Both the position numbers and the translations under genes were made by a program. A DNA stretch of 64,000 nt, from NCBI GenBank assembly GCA_020634855.1, contig JACKAU010000012.1, positions 186,001 to 250,000 on the forward strand, given 5' to 3'. This stretch comes from Anaerolineales bacterium (GTDB taxonomy: Bacteria > Chloroflexota > Anaerolineae > 4572-78 > J111). Shown here piece after piece: positions 1 through 7,759 of this stretch (its first letter is position 1; each line of letters opens with the position of its first letter). Under the pieces are notes generated by a model that saw only the letters and a list, made by a program, of their open reading frames with translations, was not told the DNA's origin and ran no database searches.

Positions 1-25
1 TCAACACCGAACTCGCTGAATAACC

Positions 26-427
26 TCAGCGCTTCTGCTCCTCATTTACAAACCGTTTGATCTCCAACTGCTTCGCCCCGAAATTAAGCAGCAACCCTAC
101 TGTATAGCCTGACGCCTTCAGGTAAGACAGCGTCTGAATATAATCGACATCATCAAATTTAGCCTTGGCCTTGATCTCAACCATCACCGCTTCAACGATG
201 AAATCAACCCGCTTGCTGCCGACCTTCTGACCTCGATAGTACACATCTATCCAAGCCTCACGAGAAAAATCTAACCCTTGCGCTGCAAATTCCAGCGCCA
301 AAGCTCGTTGGTAAATCAATTCTCGATAGCCTGGCCCCAATTCGCGATGCACAGTTTTGGCAGCTTGAATTATAGCCCCGGTGGTTTTAGAGTGCGGATA
401 CTCCGGACGAACGTATTGTGTACTCAT
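26..427 (-). CDS. GxxExxY family protein (PD-(D/E)xK nuclease-like)
   Basis: A 133-residue member of the GxxExxY family, a small group predicted to have a PD-(D/E)xK nuclease fold; its cellular role is not established. The family motif is visible as G33-Y-R-E36-L-I-Y39. The nuclease-like core follows as D75 (RVDFIV), then E84-I-K86 (VEIKAK) and Q98. I chose the ATG at 427 because GAGG lies about 8 bases upstream and the conserved sequence starts just after it; an in-frame start 69 bases further upstream adds a tail without family features. The gene is divergent from the hypothetical gene at 1167, with a tandem hairpin array between them. The fold assignment is family knowledge and nuclease activity is inferred. 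Confidence 0.85.
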   Translation of the reverse strand: MSTQYVRPEYPHSKTTGAIIQAAKTVHRELGPGYRELIYQRALALEFAAQGLDFSREAWIDVYYRGQKVGSKRVDFIVEAVMVEIKAKAKFDDVDYIQTLSYLKASGYTVGLLLNFGAKQLEIKRFVNEEQKR

Positions 428-679
428 AGATATGCCTCGTATGTGGATAGCTGATAATGTTGTCAAAATAGAGATTGCAAAAGAATTCGTCCTCACCCCA
501 TCAACATCTTATTGTATCATATTATTCCCGCCTTTAGCGACGTCAGCTATCCAAAACATCGGAATCGCTGAGGCCGCTGATATAAATGAAAACGCTGAAA
601 AAAATATTCCTTACTATATGTTCCGGCCTTATCCCTATCACTCTCTCAGTGGCATCAGCGAAACTCAGCGTTCTCAGCG

Positions 680-1020
680 ATTCAACGGCAGTCGATCAGC
701 ATCGTGATCGGTTGCCTATGGATTTATAGGCGGTCAAAAATACGGGAAACAAGCGCCTATGGATTCATCGGCAGTCGATCAACGTCAGAAATGAGTGTCT
801 ATGGATTCATAGCCGGTCAAAAACATCAGAAACAACCGTCTATGGATTCATAGACGGTCAAAAATGCTGGAAATGAGCGTCTATAGATTCATAAGCCGTC
901 GATCAACGTCAGAAATGAGTATCTATGGATTTATAGGCGGTCAAAAATACTGGAAACAAGGGCTTATGGATTCATACGCTATCGATCAACGCCATGATCG
1001 GATGTTTATGAACTCATAGA
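680..1020. repeat. Tandem array of about eight 41-42 bp hairpin units
   Basis: Units begin (CTATGGA-like core) at about 716, 757, 799, 840, 881, 923, 963 and 1005, giving periods of 41, 42, 41, 41, 42, 40 and about 42. Each holds a short palindrome; the clearest, at 838-857, has arms CGTCTATG and CATAGACG around GATT. Other units carry paired changes that preserve the stem, for example GCCTAT...ATAGGC. The sequence between hairpins comes in two flavours: one like GGTCAAAAATACNGGAAACA, the other like GTCGATCAACGTCAGAAATG. A half unit of the second type starts near 680. There is no coding sense across the array. It fills the divergent gap between the genes at 427 and 1167. Confidence 0.85.
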
Positions 1021-1027
1021 AAGCCAA

Positions 1028-1050
1028 AGCGCTTACTATGAATAAGCGCT
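1028..1050. repeat. Perfect hairpin next to the tandem array
   Basis: Arms AGCGCTTA (1028-1035) and TAAGCGCT (1043-1050) flank a 7-base loop. It follows directly on the tandem array and precedes the gene at 1167 by about 115 bases. No T-run follows immediately, so a terminator role is doubtful; its function is unknown. Confidence 0.6.
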
Positions 1051-1166
1051 CAAATTTTATCGGCCAGGTGGACATTGAGAATGGAGTTGGTTATACTGGT
1101 GTTTGTACAGTTAAATATTTCTAACTTCTATTTGAAACCTGAACACCCCATTGGAGAACTTCACCG

Positions 1167-1982
1167 ATGCCTATCTCATACCAAGATTTCAATAGCCCGA
1201 ACCACATACGCTTTCCTAATCCCTACAAACGATCAGACGTGATTAAGCTGGCTCAATCTTTTATCACTTATGAGCAGACTCTCCCTATTGAACAGCAAAC
1301 CCCTTTCACGCCCCTTATTTCAGAATTATTAGATCGTGTCCTCACTTATGAAGATGAATTAAAGCAGGCCGAACGGCAGCGTCAGTCCGCCGCGACGGCA
1401 TTGGAGCGCCTCGTGGCCGAAACCAAAGAGATAATTTGGAATATGTGGAAAAGCGTCACCGCGAAATGTTCCGGCAAGCCGGTACAAGCCACTCGGTGGG
1501 GCTTTGAATACAAAGCGCAGACGGGTAATGTGCTGCTGCCTAAAACGTTTGCTGAGCGGCTGGAGACATTGAATAGTTACATCGCTCAAGAACAAAGCCG
1601 GACAGAAGCCGACCGCATTACCATCCCCGACCTAATTAAGGTGATGAACCTGCGCGACACACTGGCCGCGCACTCAGAGGCTCGTGTGGCCGGCCGCCGG
1701 CAACGGGAAAGCCGGGTGGAACTCTGCAACGAACTGGCGATGGAGTTGTCGAATTACTTGCAGGTCGCCGGGGTCTACATCCTGGCGATGGAATTCAAAT
1801 TTAAGCTGTCGAAGGATTTGCAGAAGTGGGGTTATGTGGTTTCGGCCAAGCGCAGCCCAAACGGGCGTCAAGACGAGGCATCTACTACCCCCATACCCAC
1901 GCCTGGGTCCGCTTCCGACGGCGGCGGGCAAATCGACGCCCCGGCTGAAGTTGAGGTCGATGCGAATACCGGAGAGGCGTAA
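1167..1982 (+). CDS. Hypothetical protein, helical and coiled-coil-rich
   Basis: A 271-residue protein that I do not recognise. The start at 1167 is supported by GGAG about 10 bases upstream. Residues 55-90 look like a coiled coil rich in Glu, Arg, Gln and Ala. A Trp-containing stretch around residues 90-115 includes WNMWKSV and RWGFEY. A second helical, Arg/Glu-rich segment spans roughly 125-190. The C-terminal 45 residues are low complexity (Pro, Ser, Asp, Glu, Ala) and probably disordered. There is no signal peptide or membrane segment, so it is probably cytosolic. It stands alone between the tandem array and a reverse-strand small gene, so context gives no function. Confidence 0.7.
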   Translation: MPISYQDFNSPNHIRFPNPYKRSDVIKLAQSFITYEQTLPIEQQTPFTPLISELLDRVLTYEDELKQAERQRQSAATALERLVAETKEIIWNMWKSVTAKCSGKPVQATRWGFEYKAQTGNVLLPKTFAERLETLNSYIAQEQSRTEADRITIPDLIKVMNLRDTLAAHSEARVAGRRQRESRVELCNELAMELSNYLQVAGVYILAMEFKFKLSKDLQKWGYVVSAKRSPNGRQDEASTTPIPTPGSASDGGGQIDAPAEVEVDANTGEA

Positions 1983-2087
1983 TGGCTGAAAGAGAATGTG
2001 TCCTGTGGGACGTGGAATGATCGTGTAAAATGTAAAAAATGATGTCGGTATTCCTTGCCCTACGGGTTACACCCTACATCCCACCCT

Positions 2088-2312
2088 CTATGTTGCCAGG
2101 TTGTTCTTGTTTTGGCCTTTACGCTTCAACCTGATTTCTTCCAGACATTTGGCGTGGGCAATTCTATTCTCGCACGTGATCCATTCATCTTCGGTACATT
2201 CCGTTTTTCTACAAACTTCGCAAGCGGCTATCTCTAATGGAATTTCTTGAACCCATTCGTTTTTAAGGCGTTGCAATACACGTTGTAATATATTTCGTTT
2301 CTGCTCGTCCAT
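2088..2312 (-). CDS. Small Cys-rich (zinc-ribbon-like) protein
   Basis: A 74-residue protein with C31-x2-C34, C39, C47, H53 and C56 after a 25-residue helical, charged N-terminus, which suggests a small metal-binding (zinc) knuckle. The C-terminus is basic (Lys/Arg). The ATG at 2312 has a strong AAAGGAG ribosome binding site 8-9 bases upstream. A longer in-frame start at 2411 would translate through a palindromic dispersed repeat and is unlikely. The RBS lies in the last bases of that repeat, an arrangement seen again at 17.24 kb and 60.32 kb. I do not recognise the family; zinc binding is inferred from Cys spacing only. Confidence 0.6.
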   Translation of the reverse strand: MDEQKRNILQRVLQRLKNEWVQEIPLEIAACEVCRKTECTEDEWITCENRIAHAKCLEEIRLKRKGQNKNNLAT

Positions 2313-2450
2313 CGATTCTTCTCCTTTGAAAATACCCCTCACCCCCAACCCCTCTCCCAATTTGGGAGAGGGAGTCGCGTCAACGACGGGGTGAGGGCTA
2401 AAGATTTTCATTCTCGTTGCTGTTGCGGAGTTTCTGTCGCACTCCTTTGA
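2313..2450. repeat. Dispersed palindromic repeat, copy 1
   Basis: The core at 2336-2397 is bounded by the inverted arms CCCTCACCCC (2336-2345) and GGGGTGAGGG (2388-2397). Inside are a second palindrome, CTCTCCCAATTTGGGAGAG, and the motif GTCGCGTCAACGACGGGG. Similarity to a second copy at 17.25-17.40 kb extends about 50 bases beyond the core. On the minus strand each copy ends in TTTTCAAAG-type sequence close to the RBS of a gene. It is probably a non-autonomous, MITE/REP-like element. Confidence 0.75.
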
Positions 2451-2720
2451 AAATAAAGATGTGGAGCGTCAAAGTTTACTTTGACCACACCAGGACTTGT
2501 ATGATTAAGTAGGTATGAGGTAATCTCAGAAAGAAAGAGAGATTATCTCAGGGCAACAGAGAGGAGAAGTTGTGCAGGACTTACGCAATTCTAAAGGTGA
2601 CAGTCACTTGGTCACACTAAATTGGACCGGTTTGAGCTATCCAACGTTTGATATATCGATTATAAGTGACTGTCATCCTGTATACGAATGACAAAGCAAG
2701 CTTTGTTGCTCCGGTAAATT
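2440..2720. repeat. Intergenic palindromes shared with 60.3 kb, plus a 12 bp inverted repeat
   Basis: This non-coding stretch holds several dyads. GTCAAAGTTTACTTTGAC (about 2468-2485) and ACAAAGCAAGCTTTGT (about 2692-2707) both recur in the same order at 60.33-60.41 kb. In copy 1 they are separated by about 200 bases, containing a perfect 12 bp inverted repeat: TGACAGTCACTT (2598-2609) and AAGTGACTGTCA (2664-2675). A GCAGGACTTACG motif near 2575 resembles the arm of the element at 43.44 kb. The simplest reading is one small element inserted into another. No gene is seen here. Confidence 0.6.
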
Positions 2721-2724
2721 TATA

Positions 2725-2756
2725 GTTGAGTCCGCCGCTTTAGTGGTGGACTCAAC
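2725..2756. repeat. Hairpin with 12 bp stem
   Basis: GTTGAGTCCGCC and its near-perfect complement GGTGGACTCAAC (one G-T pair) flank a short GCTTTA-type loop. It is not followed by a T-run. The rest of 2757-3061 shows no recognisable gene or signal apart from the RBS of the M20 peptidase. Confidence 0.5.
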
Positions 2757-3061
2757 TCGACATATCCTCCTACGCTGTCCAGAACGAGATCAGGGTTCAC
2801 CGCTGACCAGGCGATGAGCACCTGTCGATAGTTTCCAACCTAAAAGACGTCCTCCAAATCGAAAAGAATGCCGTGAATATGATCAAGCTTGACCATAATA
2901 TGTTCCTATGAAACTAGGGTGCATTCTTTTTTCTATTATACATCGATACGTCAAGTAATAGGTAAAACTTCCGGTTGTGTTGGATAGCAAGGCCATGTCG
3001 CCAATTTACATTTAGCTCGACTCTCTCTATAATCCTCGAAACTATAAACAGGAGTATGATT

Positions 3062-4438
3062 ATGCCCAACTGGGAAACCTATTTGGAACAAAACCAATCG
3101 CGATTTCAAGCGGAACTGCTCGATTTTCTGCGCATCCCCAGCATTTCGGCGCTGCCGGAGAATGCCGCCGATGTCCAACACGCCGCGGACTGGGTCGCAC
3201 AGCGCTTGACCGCCGCCGGCGTGGAACACGTGCAGGTGCTGCCGACCGCCGGCCATCCGGCGGTCTACGGCGACTGGCTCCACGCGCCGGGCCAGCCGAC
3301 CATCCTCATCTACGGCCACTTCGACACTCAGCCGGTCGATCCGCTGCATCTATGGGACAGCCCCCCGTTTAAGCCGGTCGTCAAAGACGGGCGGGTCTAT
3401 GCGCGGGGGGCTTCGGATGACAAAGGCAATATGTTCATCCCGATCTTGGCGGTTGAAGCGCTGCTGCAAGCCGACGGCGTACTGCCGGTCAATGTAAAGT
3501 TTTGCTTCGAAGGCCAAGAAGAGATCGGCAGCCCGCAGATGCCGGAGTTTGTGGCCGCCCACAAAGATTTGCTGGCCTGTGATTTGGTCGTCAGCGCCGA
3601 CGGCGGCCAGTGGAGCGAGACCGAACCGGCTATTTTGTTGTCGCTGAAAGGGGTGTGTAGTATAGAAATCAGCATCAAAGGAGCCAACAGCGACCTCCAT
3701 TCGGGCACGTACGGTGGTACGATTCAAAATCCCATTCACGCCCTGGTGCGCCTGCTCGACTCAATGCGCAGCCCGGAAGGAAAAATTCTGGTCGAGGGCT
3801 TTTACGACTCGGTGGTGGAGCTAACCGAGGCGCAACGGGCCGAGATTGCCCGCGTACCGTTCGACGAAGCCGAGTATCTGGCCGAGTTGGGGCTGAGCGA
3901 ACCGTTCGGCGAGCCGGGTTACACTACCCGCGAGCGGGCCTGGGTCAGACCAACGTTGGAGATCAACGGTATCTGGGGTGGCTTTCAGGGCCAAGGCGTT
4001 AAAACCGTGCTGCCCAACGAAGCCCACGCTAAGATCACCTGCCGCCTGGTCGCCGACCAAAACCCCAGCGAGATTGTCAAGTTGCTGATCGCCCACGTCG
4101 AAAAACATGCTCCACCCGGCGTTACGGTGGAGGTATTGGTGCTGTCGATGTGGGGTAAACCTTACTCAATTCCCGCCGATCACCCCGGTAATGAAGCCGC
4201 GCGGGCCGTTCACCTGGAACTTTATGGCCGCGAGCCGTACTACAACCGCACCGGTGGCAGCATTCCTATCTGCGGCCTGTTCCTGGATCACCTTCAGGCT
4301 TACACCGTCAACTTCGCTTTCGGTCTGCGGGACGAACGGGCGCACGCGCCGAACGAGTTCTATCGCCTCAGTAGTTTTGAGCGAGGCCAGCGCGCGTATG
4401 GTAAGCTGCTGCATCGATTGGGGGTGGCCTATGAATGA
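3062..4438 (+). CDS. M20 family metallopeptidase (dipeptidase-like)
   Basis: A 458-residue M20/ArgE-DapE-CPG2 type zinc hydrolase, likely a cytosolic dipeptidase or amidohydrolase. The metal-site pattern is intact: H86-x-D88 in YGHFDTQP, bridging D119 in GASDDKGN, catalytic E153 followed by E154 in EGQEEIGS, then VSADGGQ, and the C-terminal His in RAHAPNEF. The dimerisation (lid) domain lies between about 190 and 330. The ATG at 3062 is chosen because CAGGAG ends 7 bases upstream; the ATG at 3056 is too close to it and the longer ORF start at 2975 has no RBS. The substrate cannot be told from sequence. It is monocistronic, with a long inverted repeat just downstream. Confidence 0.92.
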   Translation: MPNWETYLEQNQSRFQAELLDFLRIPSISALPENAADVQHAADWVAQRLTAAGVEHVQVLPTAGHPAVYGDWLHAPGQPTILIYGHFDTQPVDPLHLWDSPPFKPVVKDGRVYARGASDDKGNMFIPILAVEALLQADGVLPVNVKFCFEGQEEIGSPQMPEFVAAHKDLLACDLVVSADGGQWSETEPAILLSLKGVCSIEISIKGANSDLHSGTYGGTIQNPIHALVRLLDSMRSPEGKILVEGFYDSVVELTEAQRAEIARVPFDEAEYLAELGLSEPFGEPGYTTRERAWVRPTLEINGIWGGFQGQGVKTVLPNEAHAKITCRLVADQNPSEIVKLLIAHVEKHAPPGVTVEVLVLSMWGKPYSIPADHPGNEAARAVHLELYGREPYYNRTGGSIPICGLFLDHLQAYTVNFAFGLRDERAHAPNEFYRLSSFERGQRAYGKLLHRLGVAYE

Positions 4439-4490
4439 GTTTCAGTAGATCACGATTTCCCAATTTCATAAAAGTTAAGCCATCCGGAAC

Positions 4491-4609
4491 GCATCCCGAG
4501 TAGCGCGGAACGGAGTGAAGCGCGTATCGAGGGGTGCGGCTGCGACGACGATTCGGGGCCAACCCGCACCCCTCGATACGGTTTCGCTGCGCTCACCTAC
4601 TCGGGATGC
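4491..4609. repeat. Long nested inverted repeat
   Basis: Outer arms GCATCCCGAGTAG (4491-4503) and CTACTCGGGATGC (4597-4609) enclose inner 17 bp arms CGTATCGAGGGGTGCGG (4523-4539) and its perfect complement (4564-4580). It sits between the convergent 3' ends of the M20 peptidase and the GT39 gene, so it could act as a bidirectional terminator, but there is no clear T-run. A dispersed palindromic element is also possible. Confidence 0.75.
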
Positions 4610-4647
4610 TACTAACTTCATGACATTGACTGGCAACTTGAGTTAGA

Positions 4648-6996
4648 TCAGTAATCGGCAGTAACCGGCAGATCGATTAGCCGCACGGCGTTATCGACGA
4701 TGGGGTATTGGTCGGTTTGAACGGGTAATCGCTGTAGGGTATCGGCTTCATACAGGCCGACCGCCAGAGTGTAGTCGCCGGGGGGAAGTGGCGAATTGAG
4801 GGCCAACGTGTACCGGTCGGCCAGCTTGTGGCCGCTTTGCCAGAGTTGGGTGGGCCACTGGCCCTTGAGCGGTTGTTGGTCTACCTGAGCCACCAGGCGG
4901 CCCTGGTTATCGAGCAGATGGACAAAAACGACGTATGATTGACCGGGCGGCTGTAACGCTTGCCAGAATAGGGTAAGCTGGATCGGGTCGCCCGCGCTCA
5001 AATCGGATGGAGCGATATCGTAGCCGTCTAGTTGAATGGCGGCGTCGCCGAACGTGATTTGGGTAGGGTGGGTAGGCGGCCTGACGTAAAAGAGACACCA
5101 CTGGCACATCAGATCGGGATAAGCCACAGCCAGATACCAATTAGGCGGTGGCTGGTTAAAGCGTAAGCGTGATCCCTCGACCGCGACGTAAGGCGCGAAA
5201 ATCGTGGGCTGCTGATTGACCAGCTCTGCGTTAACTAACACATAGTCGATGCCCGCACCAGTCAAAGCTTGGTGCAGGGCCTCGGGCGACGGATCGCTCG
5301 GCTGCGGGAACGGCAGCAGCGTGCCGCTCGCAGCGGTGATTAACTCATCAGTCGCGGGCGGGCCGGCCAGATGTGGGTCGGCATCGCCCCCTTGTTGCAG
5401 CCAATGCAGGGCGAAATCGGGCCATAACAACCATTGATACAGGACAACTTTGTGGCGGTGACCCGGTTTGATAAATGACGCCACGGGCCAGGCTTGCGGG
5501 TTGTCGATCAGCGGGGCAGCGAAGGTCGGGAGCAGTTCGCCTTCCGTATTGAATGTACTCAGGGTGAGGGTCGGAGCTTGGGCGGCATAACTATCTAACA
5601 GTTGTAAAGTTTGAGCATCAAGATTAGCCAGGGTGGTGTAAGTGATGTTATCGAACTGCCGCAAGTAGACGCTCATGCCGATGACATCGAGCGAGAAGAG
5701 GGTGTCTAACTGATTGGTGCCTTCCAGGATAATCACCGAGGGAAAGCGCCGGGCCATATCGGCCACAACGGCGGCGCTCTCGCGCAGACCATAGCCGGCA
5801 AAGCGCCCTTCGACAAACACGCTGCGCTCTTCCGCCGGAAGGGGCGCGCCGGGCATATCGAATAGAATGAAATAGTCGAAGCGTATGGCCGGCAAACTGA
5901 GTAGTAACCAAATAGCTAAGGCCAAGCCCCAACGCGCCATCTCCGGTTGTGTGAGAGGGTTTCGCCGCTGGCGAGCACCCATAATCAGCCCGGTCAATTG
6001 CTCGATGCCCCAGGCGATGATGAGGCTAATCGGTACAATGGCCGGCAACGAATATTTGGCAAAGGCGTATTTCAAAATGAGAATAAAAGCGCTAACGTTC
6101 AGCCCGATGAGAACCGCCAGACTCAGCCCGATTTTGTCGCGTTTGAAAATGACCCAGCTGAGCGAGAACAGGAAGAAGGCGATCATCGGCCAGGTGAGGT
6201 ACGCGCTAAACCAATCGCCGCTGGTCAGCAGATTGTTCCAAACCGTGCCGGTCCAACTGCCCGCCGGCTCGGTAGTCATGAGCTTTTGGGCGTGATCTTC
6301 TTCGAAGATCGTCAAGCCGGTGATGAAAATCGGCAGCCAGAAGAGAAAGGCCACCCCGTAAACCACCGTCAGCAGCTTGACCATGCGCCCCCAGCGAATA
6401 TCTCGACCCAACAACAGCCAAAACAGTATCGGCGCCGGATAGTACAAGGCGGCGTAGGCTTTGGTCAAAGCGCCCAGACCGAAGATTAAGCCCAAAATCA
6501 CGGCCCATTTAAACGTCGGCTGTCGCCACAGTTGAAAACTGAACAGGATACCGGCAGCGGTAAACATCGTCAGCAGCGTGTCCGATAAGGCTGTCCGGTC
6601 GTAGAATAACGCCATCGGGCTGATCAGATAGATGAGCGCCGCCAGCCAGCCTATGCGCCGGCTGCCGTACAACGTCTGCCCCAGTTGGTAACACAGCAGC
6701 CCGGTCACCCCCCCGGCCAAGACCGAAATGAAACGGGCCGCGTAGATGTGGTCTTGAAACAGCGGCAGAACCGCCGCCACTAACCAGACATAGAGTTGCT
6801 TGAACCCTTCCCGCATCCCGATAAACAGATCGCCGTCGGTCAGGGTGACTTCGGATCGAATAATGTGCCGCCATTCGTCAACCGTGACGGGCAGGTCGGT
6901 TAGGTTGGTTAAGCGGATGGCCAGGAAGATGAGCAGGTACAAACCCAAGGCTAATTGCCGCCGGCGCTGTTCAGTTAGAAACGTGGAGTTGGTCAT
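4648..6996 (-). CDS. GT39/ArnT-like membrane glycosyltransferase
   Basis: A 782-residue integral membrane protein of the ArnT/PMT-like GT-C fold. Such enzymes transfer a sugar from a polyprenyl-phosphate donor to a lipid or protein on the outer face of the membrane. About a dozen hydrophobic helices fill residues 12-385. The first extracytoplasmic loop carries the acidic motif TVDEWRH (about residues 38-44), where GT-C enzymes keep the catalytic Asp. The C-terminal half (about 400-782) is soluble and ends in a beta-rich stretch with an LPPGDYTLAVGLY-type sequence also common in Chloroflexota membrane proteins of this type. The start at 6996 has no strong RBS. Donor and acceptor are unknown. 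Confidence 0.85.
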   Translation of the reverse strand: MTNSTFLTEQRRRQLALGLYLLIFLAIRLTNLTDLPVTVDEWRHIIRSEVTLTDGDLFIGMREGFKQLYVWLVAAVLPLFQDHIYAARFISVLAGGVTGLLCYQLGQTLYGSRRIGWLAALIYLISPMALFYDRTALSDTLLTMFTAAGILFSFQLWRQPTFKWAVILGLIFGLGALTKAYAALYYPAPILFWLLLGRDIRWGRMVKLLTVVYGVAFLFWLPIFITGLTIFEEDHAQKLMTTEPAGSWTGTVWNNLLTSGDWFSAYLTWPMIAFFLFSLSWVIFKRDKIGLSLAVLIGLNVSAFILILKYAFAKYSLPAIVPISLIIAWGIEQLTGLIMGARQRRNPLTQPEMARWGLALAIWLLLSLPAIRFDYFILFDMPGAPLPAEERSVFVEGRFAGYGLRESAAVVADMARRFPSVIILEGTNQLDTLFSLDVIGMSVYLRQFDNITYTTLANLDAQTLQLLDSYAAQAPTLTLSTFNTEGELLPTFAAPLIDNPQAWPVASFIKPGHRHKVVLYQWLLWPDFALHWLQQGGDADPHLAGPPATDELITAASGTLLPFPQPSDPSPEALHQALTGAGIDYVLVNAELVNQQPTIFAPYVAVEGSRLRFNQPPPNWYLAVAYPDLMCQWCLFYVRPPTHPTQITFGDAAIQLDGYDIAPSDLSAGDPIQLTLFWQALQPPGQSYVVFVHLLDNQGRLVAQVDQQPLKGQWPTQLWQSGHKLADRYTLALNSPLPPGDYTLAVGLYEADTLQRLPVQTDQYPIVDNAVRLIDLPVTADY

Positions 6997-7008
6997 ATTA
7001 AGAACCCA

Positions 7009-7759
7009 TTAACGCGACGCATCTTCCAAACGCGCTGCCTCAGCAGCAATATGTCCAGCCAGCGATGTGACAAAGGTTTTGAGATCTGTCATTGCGGATA
7101 ATCCCGAAAATTCGGCTGTCTCTATGGCGGTTCGAGGCGAGGCGATAAGGGCCGCGGTGGTGTAAAGCTGCTCCTGGACAAGTCGTTGACACAGGAGGTC
7201 ATACCGCTGAAGATATGAGGCATCCTGAAATTCTTTTAAGATCGGAAAATGAGGCGATAACCCTGTTACAGGCTTTCTGGATTTAGGATGATCTTCGACA
7301 AGCATTAGCCAGCCCACAAAAGGCCGAGGCTGTCGACCAAAAGCACCCTCCCGGTAGGCTGTCCAGAAATCGTGCGCGGTGCCAATAGCCTCTTCAACTC
7401 GATTGTTAAAGTTATTGCCAAAAGAGGGACCAACTTGGCTTTTAAGCTCGATGGCGGCGATCAGTTCGCCTTGGTACATTACCAGGAGATCCCCAGTTTA
7501 GTGGGGCGGAAATAGCCGGGCAGCGTTAACAGGCGCGTTGTTGGTAGATTTGAGCGTGAGCCAGCCCGTTGGCTCGAACTAGATCGAGTACCAGGGCAAT
7601 AAAGCCGTCCATATTCTTCCCGGCCGTGACGCCGGCTCGCTCACCTTGATCCGCCTTCCCCGCTTCGATTTGCTTCTGGCGGGCTTTTGCTCGGTTTCCC
7701 CAAAACGCTTGGACTGCCTCACGTGCTTTGCGTTCATAATCAACCAGATCAAGCGCCAC
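7009..7759 (-). pseudogene. XhoI/PaeR7I-type restriction endonuclease, broken by two frameshifts
   Basis: The two reading frames together match the XhoI (PF04555) family, which cleaves CTCGAG. The N-terminal part (7526-7759, GTG start) contains DQGERAGVTAGKNMDGF. The C-terminal part (7009-7479) contains AAIELKSQVGPSFGNNFNNR, the Glu-x-Lys catalytic region, and continues to the usual end. Between them a third frame encodes LLTLPGYFRPTKL, as expected for the family. Restoring one base near 7529-7536 and one near 7490-7496 (at a GGGG run) rejoins everything. The GTG start overlaps the TAG of the upstream methyltransferase by one base (TAGTG), a coupled M-R operon. It is either a true pseudogene or carries assembly indels. 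Confidence 0.88.

Noticed and set aside
381..707. Plus-strand ORF
   Set aside because: Overlaps the start of the GxxExxY gene on the opposite strand and runs into repeat DNA; no domain or RBS seen.
680..1020. CRISPR array
   Set aside because: The regions between the hairpins are repeated, not unique, and no cas genes are near.
5947..6489. 180-aa plus-strand ORF
   Set aside because: Antisense to the GT39 gene, with codon bias explained by the opposite strand.
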